12,854 bases of DNA from an uncultured Alphaproteobacteria bacterium (GTDB lineage Bacteria > Pseudomonadota > Alphaproteobacteria > Paracaedibacterales > CAIULA01): contig CAIVFQ010000011.1 in the NCBI GenBank assembly GCA_903905285.1, positions 1 through 12,854 of the forward strand. Reading direction: 5' to 3'. A program made the translations under genes and the position numbers. A model generated the notes under the pieces. It saw nothing but the letters and a program-made list of their open reading frames with translations, had not been told where the DNA came from and did no database searches. Positions 6,193 through 12,854 of this stretch are shown one piece after another; the first letter of the stretch is position 1, and every line of letters starts with the position of its first letter.

Positions 6193-6275
6193 GTCATTCC
6201 CGCCCACCCTGTCATTCCCGCGCAGGCGGGAATCTAGTCGGTGTTTTTCTGGATCCCCGTTTTCACGGGGATGAC
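6193..6275. repeat. Dispersed palindromic element with dRS3-like core (one full copy, one partial)
   Basis: The full copy at 6211-6275 is bounded by GTCATTCCC and GGGGATGAC as inverted ends. It contains two perfect hairpins: ATTCCCGC-GCAG-GCGGGAAT at about 6214-6233 and ATCCCCGT-TTTC-ACGGGGAT at 6253-6272. The first fits ATTCCC-N8-GGGAAT, the pattern of Neisseria dRS3 repeats. Similar elements, translated as RAGGN...DPRFHGDD in one frame, occur across many proteobacterial genomes. A partial copy GTCATTCCCGCCCACCCT at 6193-6210 directly precedes it, so insertion next to, or duplication of, an older copy is likely. It sits in the divergent holC/6360 spacer and could act as a bidirectional hairpin on transcripts from either side. 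Confidence 0.85.
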
Positions 6276-6359
6276 ATCCTGCCTGCTAATTTAGAAAGAA
6301 TTTACTATAAACGCTTCGTTAACCAATTCTTAAACTGTTTTGTTTTAGATTTAAAGAAG

Positions 6360-8087
6360 ATGTTTATAAATTGGGCAAATAGAATGCTAGGTTTTCGGGC
6401 TTTACTATTTTCTTTATGCACTGCCTTGATATTAGCAGTCCCTGCCACCGCGGATGATTATCGGCGCGTTATCGTTTTGCATAATCAAATAGTAGGTGAT
6501 GCTGCTGGTGTGGGCCTTGATGGTCTTAATCAACAAATCAATGAATTGGTCGGTGGCAATGGTGATGGAATCTCGGAAAAGCCTGCAACACCCGTGCAGT
6601 CAACCAATATGGTTCATGTTCTGATTCGGGAAGCTTTGGATGATAAACAACCAATCGAACAAGCCGTCAACCAATTTTTAACAGCTTATATAAGCGGTAA
6701 GGTAAAGGGTGAGCTTGCCTTAAACCATTTAAGAACGGTTTTGATTGTTTACGTTGCAGCGCAGCTAGAGAGATCATTGCCAGAGGATGAACGGATACAA
6801 GAAACCTATAAAGTTCTAAGTACTATTTTGGGCAAGCCTCATTACAAGCATTTGAAAATATCCTTATCAGCAGATGCCGTTAAAGAGGAATTAAAGAGGC
6901 TGGAGTTTTTTAAATTTTACACTTTCTTTGTAAGGCATCCCGGTGCCCAAAAAGTAATGTTAGATCCTGATAGGTTGGTTGATTATAACTCAACGATCAG
7001 TTCTTTGTCTCTGGCGCCCACGGGGCCCTCAAGTGGATTTGTACCCCCTCCACCCCCTTCTGGGCCAATCGTTGCATCATCCATGGGGTGGCGTGAAAGA
7101 GCAGCATCTGAAGCTGCTGCTAAGCCAATACCTAAAAATATTCAGGATGATTTTGACTCTATAAGAAATAGTCTTCAAGAAATCGAACAGCTAGAAGTAC
7201 AGAAAGAGGAAATGGCAGAAGGATTAACAGCCCTAAGTAAAGAATTGGAAACGCAAAAGAGCAATGTAAAAGCAAAAAAACCAGGGGTTTTTATTAAGCT
7301 CCGTCTTAATACAACCAAAGAGGCGATTGAGTCCTTGCAGATGCAGATAGCAACCCTAAGAAGATCAGCTGGGGCGCTTCAATCCAGTGGCCGTCAAAAA
7401 CAATCACCTATGAATATAAAAGCCGAAAAAAGGATCCGTGAACAACTAGAGGAAATTCAGCGTGAACATGATGCAGAAAATGAGAAACTGACAGGAATAA
7501 CTGAAGAAAAGACACGAGAACACGTGAAGCTACTCGAGCTTAGAAAAGCAGATTTGGATACCGTTGCACAGGAGAAAGTTTACAAACCACTGTTTCAAGA
7601 GTGGAACAGACAACAAAAGGTTGTGAAAGATTTATCAGTGAAGCTTAAAGACTTGAATGATGCATTAAAGCCATATGAAACTCCCCAAGGACCCAACCCC
7701 AAAGTGCAGGAAGTACTGGAAACAGCCTCTCAACTAACTGGCTTGTTAGAGGCGTATCAACGTATCCAAATCACAGAAGAACGAATAAAAGAATGTGAAC
7801 AAACATCGCAGCAGAAAAAAATGGAATTAAAGGCATTTTTAGAAGGGTGCCTGGATAAGAAAACGGCAGACCAAACGGATTTTTATGACAGAAACGCTGA
7901 TTATCAAAAAGCCAAAGCATTAACGAATCCCAAAAAGCCATCATCTTCTAGATCCAGTCAATTCGGTGTGGCAAATAGTATGAGTGAACAGATTAAAGCC
8001 TATAATGCGAGACGGAAAAGTGCGCCTGTGTGGCAGCTAAGGACAGTGACGACGATGATGACGCGTGGAATGAATGACGGCGGCTGA
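6360..8087 (+). CDS. Unrecognised exported protein: helical domain, proline-rich hinge, long coiled coil
   Basis: I do not recognise this family. From the ATG at 6360 the protein is 575 residues and starts with a signal peptide: a basic N-region, a hydrophobic core (ALLFSLCTALILAV) and a good AxA cleavage site at PATA-DDY after residue 31. Residues 32-215 look mixed and helical, with no known motif. A flexible hinge rich in Gly, Ser and Pro contains five consecutive prolines at 229-233. From about 261 to 510 the sequence is charged and heptad-like (Glu, Lys, Gln, Leu), predicting a long coiled coil broken near YETPQGPNP. The tail is basic and Ser-rich. A later ATG at 6384 would still leave a signal peptide. 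The frame open back to 6171 only reads through the palindromic repeat. The mscS-family gene follows after 116 bases on the same strand. Its place in the cell is periplasmic or secreted; a host-directed role is conceivable but unproven. Confidence 0.75.
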   Translation: MFINWANRMLGFRALLFSLCTALILAVPATADDYRRVIVLHNQIVGDAAGVGLDGLNQQINELVGGNGDGISEKPATPVQSTNMVHVLIREALDDKQPIEQAVNQFLTAYISGKVKGELALNHLRTVLIVYVAAQLERSLPEDERIQETYKVLSTILGKPHYKHLKISLSADAVKEELKRLEFFKFYTFFVRHPGAQKVMLDPDRLVDYNSTISSLSLAPTGPSSGFVPPPPPSGPIVASSMGWRERAASEAAAKPIPKNIQDDFDSIRNSLQEIEQLEVQKEEMAEGLTALSKELETQKSNVKAKKPGVFIKLRLNTTKEAIESLQMQIATLRRSAGALQSSGRQKQSPMNIKAEKRIREQLEEIQREHDAENEKLTGITEEKTREHVKLLELRKADLDTVAQEKVYKPLFQEWNRQQKVVKDLSVKLKDLNDALKPYETPQGPNPKVQEVLETASQLTGLLEAYQRIQITEERIKECEQTSQQKKMELKAFLEGCLDKKTADQTDFYDRNADYQKAKALTNPKKPSSSRSSQFGVANSMSEQIKAYNARRKSAPVWQLRTVTTMMTRGMNDGG

Positions 8088-8102
8088 TGAATGAATAACT
8101 TA

Positions 8103-8110
8103 CCCCCCCC
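8103..8110 (+). repeat. Poly(C) tract of eight upstream of the MscS-family gene
   Basis: Eight consecutive C residues lie two bases before a TTGACT hexamer that may be the -35 of the downstream gene. Tracts of this length can slip during replication and change promoter geometry, but at eight bases the rate would be modest. Confidence 0.7.
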
Positions 8111-8111
8111 T

Positions 8112-8141
8112 TTGACTTTTCACAATAACAGTGATTGTGAT
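8112..8141 (+). promoter_or_regulatory. Candidate sigma-70 promoter for the MscS-family gene
   Basis: TTGACT at 8112-8117 (five of six -35 bases) is followed after 18 bases by TGTGAT (four of six -10 bases), 62 bases before the GTG start. A small inverted repeat CACAAT-N7-ATTGTG (8121-8139) fills the spacer and could be an operator or chance. It is the best promoter candidate in the 116-base gap after the coiled-coil gene. Confidence 0.35.
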
Positions 8142-8203
8142 TGCGACACGTAAAACAACATGGCACTCTAAAGGAAGAAAAATAAGTCTGAAAAGGTTAG
8201 GGT

Positions 8204-9391
8204 GTGAATTTCTTTCAAGTTTCGAGGCTAATTCTTTTACTCGCTTTGATGAGTATCGGCGTTGTTCAGGCTGATGAAAAAGCTGGCCAAGATTATACCC
8301 TAACAGCAAAAGAGTTTTTATTAGGGGGTGCCGTTTCCGGCAGCAACACACATACAAAAAACTCTGCTGAAGCCCAGGCTGCAAAAGCCGTTGCCAGTGC
8401 AGAAGCCTTAAAGCTTTTGGAAATTCTTGAAAATCCCGAGAAACGTCAAAAAGCCATCGACAGCTTAAAAAACAAAGGAAGCAGTTCTTGTAATGCTGTG
8501 AATGTTGCCCCTAATGCCCAAGACTGGTGGGCGTCTGCATGCCAGTGGGTTAAGCGCGATAACATTTTGTTTGCCGTTCGGGCCCTTTTAAAAATTCTGG
8601 TGATTTTGATTATTTATATGGTTCTTCGGCGGCTGATTAATCATTTTGTTGCCTACTATACCGAAAAAATTCCCCTTCTGAATAAAGACAAACACAGCCA
8701 AAGCACCACCGTTTCTGTTATCAAAACCGTCTCGCCCATTATTCGGTCCACTGTCCATTGGATATTAATTATTTTAGCAGCCCTGTCAATTCTGAGTGAA
8801 TTGAACATTAATATCATGCCCATTATTTACAGCTTTAGCGTTATCGGTCTTGCCATCAGTATTGGGTCGCAGACGTTGGTGAAAGATTTAATTAATGGTG
8901 TTATGACATTGTTCGAAGGCAACATGGCCGTGGGCGACGTTGTCACCCTTGGTGCTTTTAAGGGCGAGGTGGAATCCATATCCCTGCGATGTGTTCACCT
9001 GCGCCATCCGACCGGTGAATTGCAAACTATTCCTTTTTCTGAAGTGAATTATGTGATTAATCATTCGCGTGATTATTCGGTGGCGAATATTGAATTTGGT
9101 GTGTCTTTCCAGGCTGATTTAAAACAAGTGGAAGCCGCACTGCAGGCTGCCTATGAACAGATTAAAGGCGACAAATATTATGCTGCATTCATTAAGGGTG
9201 ACTTAAAGAAACTGGGCATTAGTCATATGGATGACTGGAACGCCAAAGTTCATGCCGTCGTCAAAATCATCCCCGACCCTAGCAAAGTTTTCTTGAATGA
9301 ATTTTATCGCCTTTTAATACCTGAATTGCAAAAACGAAACGTGCCAATGCCCGTCATGCCTTTTTCGACTGATGTAACCCCTTCTCATTGA
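8204..9391 (+). CDS. MscS-family mechanosensitive ion channel with N-terminal periplasmic domain
   Basis: Members of this family open under membrane tension and release solutes during osmotic downshock. This 395-residue protein has a signal peptide (cleavage near VQA-DE, about residue 23), a periplasmic stretch to about 117, transmembrane segments near 121-141 and 183-200, and the pore helix TM3 at about 203-235. The TM3 region IIYSFSVIGLAISIGSQTLVKDLINGV corresponds to the Gly/Ala-packed pore of E. coli MscS, though with fewer Gly and Ala. The beta-domain follows (EGNMAVGDVV, FKGEVESISLRCVHLR, TIPFSEV, INHSRDY) and then the cytoplasmic vestibule. Cys-96 and Cys-113 lie just outside the first membrane segment and could form a disulfide. 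The start is GTG, chosen because AAGG precedes it by seven bases and a signal peptide follows directly. It is convergent with mutS, 20 bases away. Confidence 0.88.
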   Translation: MNFFQVSRLILLLALMSIGVVQADEKAGQDYTLTAKEFLLGGAVSGSNTHTKNSAEAQAAKAVASAEALKLLEILENPEKRQKAIDSLKNKGSSSCNAVNVAPNAQDWWASACQWVKRDNILFAVRALLKILVILIIYMVLRRLINHFVAYYTEKIPLLNKDKHSQSTTVSVIKTVSPIIRSTVHWILIILAALSILSELNINIMPIIYSFSVIGLAISIGSQTLVKDLINGVMTLFEGNMAVGDVVTLGAFKGEVESISLRCVHLRHPTGELQTIPFSEVNYVINHSRDYSVANIEFGVSFQADLKQVEAALQAAYEQIKGDKYYAAFIKGDLKKLGISHMDDWNAKVHAVVKIIPDPSKVFLNEFYRLLIPELQKRNVPMPVMPFSTDVTPSH

Positions 9392-9411
9392 GTGAATAAA
9401 GGGTGTAAAGG

Positions 9412-12012
9412 TTACCCCTGCTTTAACCGATACAATATATCCAAAGCTTCCCGGGGGCTTAGGCTATCAAGGTCCAAGGCTTTAAGGTCTTGTTCAACCT
9501 TTGAAACGGGGACAGGCGCGGGGGATAAGGGAATTATTAGTTGGCGATTGCCAGCTTGGGCTTGGTTTTCAAAGGTTTTCAATAAATGTCCTGCACGGGC
9601 AACGACACTAGGCGGCAAGCCCGCCAAGGCTGCTACATGAACACCGTATGATTTATCGGCGCAGCCGCTGATCACCTGGTGCAAAAACACAATGTGTCCT
9701 TGATCTTCCTGAATGCGCATGGTCAAACAAGCCAGGTTTGGCAGCGTTTCTGTCAGGCGTGTTAATTCATGATAGTGGGTCGCAAATAAGGTGCGCGATT
9801 GGTTGTGGTTATACAACGCCTCGGTCACGGCCCAGGCAATTGCCAACCCGTCATAGGTGGCTGTGCCGCGGCCTATTTCATCCAATATCACCAAAGAACG
9901 CGCTGTGGCTTGGTGCAGAATGGTGGCGGTTTCAACCATCTCAACCATAAAGGTTGATTGACCTGCCGCCAAATCATCAGCGGCGCCTACACGGCTGAAA
10001 ATACGATCAACAACACCAATATGGGCGGCCTCGGCAGGAACAAAAGACCCCATTTGGGCCAAAATTGCCATCAACGCATTCTGGCGCAAATACGTACTTT
10101 TACCGGCCATGTTCGGCCCTGTAATTAGGAAAAGACGCTGCTTATCGTGGAAATGGGTGTCATTGGCAACAAATGTACTTTCTTGCAAGGCCTGTTCAAC
10201 AACCGGGTGGCGGGCTTGCGTCAGTTTGAATGTCAACGATTGATCAAGGGTGGGGCGCGTGTAACCCCGTTGATTGGCAATCTCTGCTAATCCACACGCC
10301 ACATCAAACCCTGCCAAGGCGTGGGCCAACGCCAGCAACGGCTGATGGTGAGCCTGAGCGGTTTGCACAAGTTGTTCAAATACAGACAATTCCAAAGCCA
10401 CGGCTTGGGTTGCTGCTGACTGAATCGCCTTTTCTAATTCACCCAGCTCGACCGTTGTATACCGCAGGCTGGATGCTAACGATTGCCGATGAATAAAGTC
10501 AAAAGGCACTTTGGCCGCATGATTAGGGCTGATGTCGATATGATACCCCAGCACATGATTGTGGCGAATTTTAAGGGTAGCAATGCCTGTTTTTTGAATG
10601 TATTGCTGTTGCAGATTTTGCACCAACTGACGGCTGTTATCGCGCAGCTGGCGAAAATGATCAAGCTGTTCGTCATACCCTGCAGCCGTAAAACCACCAT
10701 CGCGTGTTAGCAAAGGCAATTCATCACTTAAAACTTGTTGAAGAAGATCACAAATCTCTTCGTGACCCTTTAACGCCTGAACCCAGGTTTGAAAAGGGGC
10801 AGAGCTAAGGGGCCATAGGTTTTGTAAAACCAAAGCTTGCCGCAACGTTTGCCTCAACGCCCCTAAATCGCGCGGACTGCCCCGTCCCATAGAAAGACAC
10901 GTTAATGCCCGTTCAGCATCAGGACACTGTTTTAAGAGGTCGCGAATTTGGTGTCTTTTGTCAGAGTTTTCAACAAAGAACGCCACCTGATTAAGGCGTT
11001 GGTTGATGATATCAACATCTAACAAAGGTGCGCTTAATTGTTGGGCCAACAAGCGTGAACCGGCCGCTGTTACGGTGCGATTGATGCAGTCAAGAAGGCT
11101 GCCTTTATACTCGCCACTTTGAGTCCGCGTTAATTCCAAACTGCGACGCGTAGCCGTATCGATAACCAAAAAGCTTTGGTCAAGAATAAGCCGGGGCGGT
11201 TGAATATGGGTTAGATTTTGTTTTTGCGTGATGTGCAAATAATCAACCACAGCGCCGGCCGCTTGCCATTCACTGGGGCCAAAATCGCCAAAGGCTTGCA
11301 GGGTTTTCACGTTGTAAAGTTTTTCCAAACGATGGCGGGCATTTTCCAAATCAAAGCGCGCCAGGGGCAGGGGGCTTAGCTTTTTCTTCCAAAGGGCAAA
11401 GGTTTCAAACAACTCAGGATGTTGTAATAAGGCATCAGGCAAAACAATCTCAGCCGGTTCCAAACGTGCCAAGACGGTCGCAAGATTTTTAGGTGTTGTG
11501 CTTTCAACGGTAAAATAGCCGGTGGACAAATCAACCGCCGCCACGCCCACACTGTTTTTATGGATGGGCGATAATGCGATCAGAAAATTATAAGTTTTGG
11601 TTGGCAATAAGCCATCTTCGGTTAACGTACCGCCGGTAACAATGCGCACCACATCCCGCCGCAAGGGGCCTTTAGCGCCGCGTTCTTTGGCAGCCTGAGG
11701 ACTTTCTAATTGTTCGCAAATGGCAACCTTGTGGCCTTTTTGAATAAGTCTGGCCAAGTACACCTCGTGCGAATGGGCGGGTACTCCACACATGGGAATA
11801 TCTTGGCCTTCTGTCTTGCCACGCTTGGTTAAAGCGATATCTAAATCAGCGGCTGCGATGACGGCATCATCATGAAACAATTCATAAAAATCACCCATAC
11901 GATAAAACAGCAGGCAATCTGGGTGCTGTTCTTTTACGCGCCAATATTGTTGCATCATCGGCGTTGAGGCTTCAGAAGAGGACATAAAATTTTCCGTGGA
12001 TTTTTCTGTCAT
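9412..12012 (-). CDS. mutS: DNA mismatch repair protein MutS
   Basis: MutS recognises mismatches and small loops and, with ATP, recruits MutL. From the ATG at 12010-12012 it is 866 residues, normal for the family. The N-terminus has the standard [15 protein letters not shown] block and the mismatch-reading Phe-Tyr-Glu at 42-44 (GDFYELF). Then come [19 protein letters not shown] and the connector and lever domains. The ATPase domain has Walker [10 protein letters not shown] at 632-640, the [17 protein letters not shown] block, Walker B LVILDE ending at Glu-712, and FATHYHEL. The C-terminus closes with [13 protein letters not shown]. An AAGG ribosome site six bases upstream supports this start. 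A frame open to 12177 adds 55 residues unlike any MutS and runs through intergenic hairpins. A second ATG at 11985 is less well supplied. ubiA lies upstream on the same strand with a 192-base gap. Confidence 0.97.
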   Translation of the reverse strand: MTEKSTENFMSSSEASTPMMQQYWRVKEQHPDCLLFYRMGDFYELFHDDAVIAAADLDIALTKRGKTEGQDIPMCGVPAHSHEVYLARLIQKGHKVAICEQLESPQAAKERGAKGPLRRDVVRIVTGGTLTEDGLLPTKTYNFLIALSPIHKNSVGVAAVDLSTGYFTVESTTPKNLATVLARLEPAEIVLPDALLQHPELFETFALWKKKLSPLPLARFDLENARHRLEKLYNVKTLQAFGDFGPSEWQAAGAVVDYLHITQKQNLTHIQPPRLILDQSFLVIDTATRRSLELTRTQSGEYKGSLLDCINRTVTAAGSRLLAQQLSAPLLDVDIINQRLNQVAFFVENSDKRHQIRDLLKQCPDAERALTCLSMGRGSPRDLGALRQTLRQALVLQNLWPLSSAPFQTWVQALKGHEEICDLLQQVLSDELPLLTRDGGFTAAGYDEQLDHFRQLRDNSRQLVQNLQQQYIQKTGIATLKIRHNHVLGYHIDISPNHAAKVPFDFIHRQSLASSLRYTTVELGELEKAIQSAATQAVALELSVFEQLVQTAQAHHQPLLALAHALAGFDVACGLAEIANQRGYTRPTLDQSLTFKLTQARHPVVEQALQESTFVANDTHFHDKQRLFLITGPNMAGKSTYLRQNALMAILAQMGSFVPAEAAHIGVVDRIFSRVGAADDLAAGQSTFMVEMVETATILHQATARSLVILDEIGRGTATYDGLAIAWAVTEALYNHNQSRTLFATHYHELTRLTETLPNLACLTMRIQEDQGHIVFLHQVISGCADKSYGVHVAALAGLPPSVVARAGHLLKTFENQAQAGNRQLIIPLSPAPVPVSKVEQDLKALDLDSLSPREALDILYRLKQG

Positions 12013-12074
12013 GATAGACCTTAACCATTTGTTAATCTTAATGAATAAAGGGTTAATTTCGTTTTTTCCACCCC

Positions 12075-12099
12075 GCAAAACAATTGATAATTGTTTTGC
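12075..12099. promoter_or_regulatory. Perfect 11-bp inverted repeat upstream of mutS
   Basis: GCAAAACAATT and AATTGTTTTGC flank a three-base GAT centre. The repeat lies in the 192-base ubiA-mutS gap, 62 bases before the mutS ATG. It is not followed by a T-run on either strand, so it is not a standard terminator. A dyad of this size is a plausible repressor or activator site, or a structured mRNA leader element. The rest of the gap holds only short, weak inverted repeats. Confidence 0.5.
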
Positions 12100-12204
12100 C
12101 CTTTCACCCTCGGTGAACCTCGGGTGGGGGCTATACCCTCGTACACTTAAGGCAGCAGGCAAAAAGACACCCTGCACCCCTTTTTCTTCTCAAAAAAGCA
12201 GCAT

Positions 12205-12854
12205 TCAGAACTGATAGTATAACAACCAAAACAAGATGATAAAACCCAGGTAAACATGTTCCTTAAAAAAGGCTAAACAATCTGCAGAATTATCAGGTTT
12301 CCATTGTTTTAAACGAAAAAATACCACCAAAAACATAATGGCTAAGATAAAAAAAGAAGGCCGCGCTCCGCTCAAAATATACAACAGGGAAAACATCCCC
12401 CCATAACAAATCGCTGGCAATAAACGGGGCCACTTTTGAAAAAGAATAGCCGTAGACTTTAAGCCCAACAGCTGATCATCATCAATATCTTGAAAGGCGT
12501 AAATTGTGTCATAGGCCAATGTCCATAAAATGCCCACACCATAAAGCAACCAAGGCTGTACATTTCCCAATGAACCTTGGTTGGCGCACGCAATCAAAAC
12601 GCCACTGTTAAAGGCCAACCCTAAAATCAATTGAGGCCAATAGGTGATTCGTTTCATGAACGGGTAAATAAACAATAGGCCAAAGGCCAGGATGGACAAG
12701 ATTTTGGCCGTTAAGTTTAGGCACAGCCAAACGCCAACGCCGCCAACCATCATCACCAAAAATAACCCTAAAGCTTGAGCCTTCGATACAGCCTGGCAGG
12801 CTAGGGGACGATTGCGCGTTCTGGTTACGCGGGCATCATACGATTGATCGGCCC
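12205..12854 (-). CDS. ubiA: 4-hydroxybenzoate polyprenyltransferase UbiA, 3' portion (start outside the window)
   Basis: UbiA is an inner-membrane enzyme that attaches the polyprenyl tail to 4-hydroxybenzoate in ubiquinone synthesis. The frame is open from the right edge to the TAG-type end at 12205, giving 215 visible residues. About 75-80 N-terminal residues are missing compared with E. coli UbiA. The first Asp-rich motif is partly visible as ADQSYDARVTRTRNRPLA at the edge. The second is YDTIYAFQDIDDD, followed by LGLKSTAILF. IYPFMKRITYWPQLILGLAFN is the typical loop between them. Several hydrophobic helices follow, ending LYYQF. The frame continues upstream of the TTG at 12759 without a stop, so that codon is internal. 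It reads toward mutS but a 192-base gap with a dyad separates them. The sequence resembles UbiA more than the related MenA, CyoE or chlorophyll synthases. Confidence 0.92.
   Translation of the reverse strand, partial: ADQSYDARVTRTRNRPLACQAVSKAQALGLFLVMMVGGVGVWLCLNLTAKILSILAFGLLFIYPFMKRITYWPQLILGLAFNSGVLIACANQGSLGNVQPWLLYGVGILWTLAYDTIYAFQDIDDDQLLGLKSTAILFQKWPRLLPAICYGGMFSLLYILSGARPSFFILAIMFLVVFFRLKQWKPDNSADCLAFFKEHVYLGFIILFWLLYYQF

Noticed and set aside
6111..6215. Upstream extension of holC (35 extra residues)
   Set aside because: It begins in the palindromic repeat. The family start MDVAFYQL and an AAGGA ribosome site support 6110.
6171..6359. Upstream extension of the coiled-coil gene (63 extra residues)
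   Set aside because: It reads through the palindromic repeat, giving the usual RAGGN...RFHGDD translation. A good signal peptide begins only at 6360.
9385..9425. Bidirectional terminator between the convergent MscS-family gene and mutS
   Set aside because: Only a four-pair GGGT/ACCC stem with a bulge is visible and the T-run is poor in both directions.
12013..12177. Upstream extension of mutS (55 extra residues)
   Set aside because: It is unlike MutS N-termini, crosses intergenic hairpins, and an AAGG site precedes the ATG at 12012.
12152..12198. Plus-strand terminator-like GCAGG/CCTGC hairpin followed by T-rich sequence
   Set aside because: No plus-strand gene leads into it, the loop is long and the stem is five pairs.
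1..12854. CRISPR array, rRNA/tRNA genes, transposase, prophage or defence cluster
   Set aside because: No regularly spaced identical repeats, RNA gene structures or matching protein motifs were seen on either strand.

Overview
The window looks like chromosomal DNA of a moderately low-GC alphaproteobacterium. The gene set and protein style (HolC, a MutS beginning with the usual TPMMQQY block, UbiA, a complete Liv cassette, dispersed palindromic repeats) would fit a host-associated lineage such as the Holosporales. That placement is inferred from general resemblance, not from a marker gene. Most of the window is ordinary housekeeping sequence. The unusual material lies between and beside the known genes.

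Layout, left to right. Positions 1-593 (minus) hold an unrecognised exported protein whose acidic repeat tail is cut by an in-frame stop. The same frame stays open past that stop to the window edge. Positions 659-5552 (minus) are a branched-chain/hydrophobic amino-acid ABC importer transcribed as livK-livH-livM-(ORF)-livG-livF. The livK/livH and livH/livM junctions are ATGA overlaps, and livG/livF overlap by 7 bases. A roughly 410-base insert of unusual composition separates livM from livG. It carries a 138-codon frame joined to livM by ATGA and to livG by TGATG. holC (DNA polymerase III chi subunit) lies just upstream of livK on the same strand.

Positions 6111-6359 are the divergent spacer between holC and a plus-strand gene. 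It contains a palindromic repeat whose core matches the pattern ATTCCC-N8-GGGAAT, known from Neisseria dRS3 repeats. The repeat creates false N-terminal extensions on both neighbouring genes. The plus-strand gene at 6360-8087 encodes an unrecognised exported protein with an alpha-helical front, a proline-rich hinge and a long coiled coil. It is followed by an MscS-family mechanosensitive channel (8204-9391). Convergent to these are mutS (9412-12012) and, upstream of mutS on the same strand, the 3' part of ubiA (12205 to the right edge). A perfect 11-bp inverted repeat lies between ubiA and mutS.

Functionally, LivK captures amino acids outside the inner membrane, LivH and LivM form the channel and LivG/LivF power it, a useful set for a bacterium scavenging from a host. 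HolC and MutS serve replication and repair, UbiA serves ubiquinone synthesis, and the MscS-like protein releases osmotic pressure. I see no RNA gene, CRISPR array, complete insertion sequence, prophage or obvious multi-gene defence system. The best leads are the coupled ORF inside the liv operon, the secreted coiled-coil protein, and the interrupted repeat protein at the left edge.
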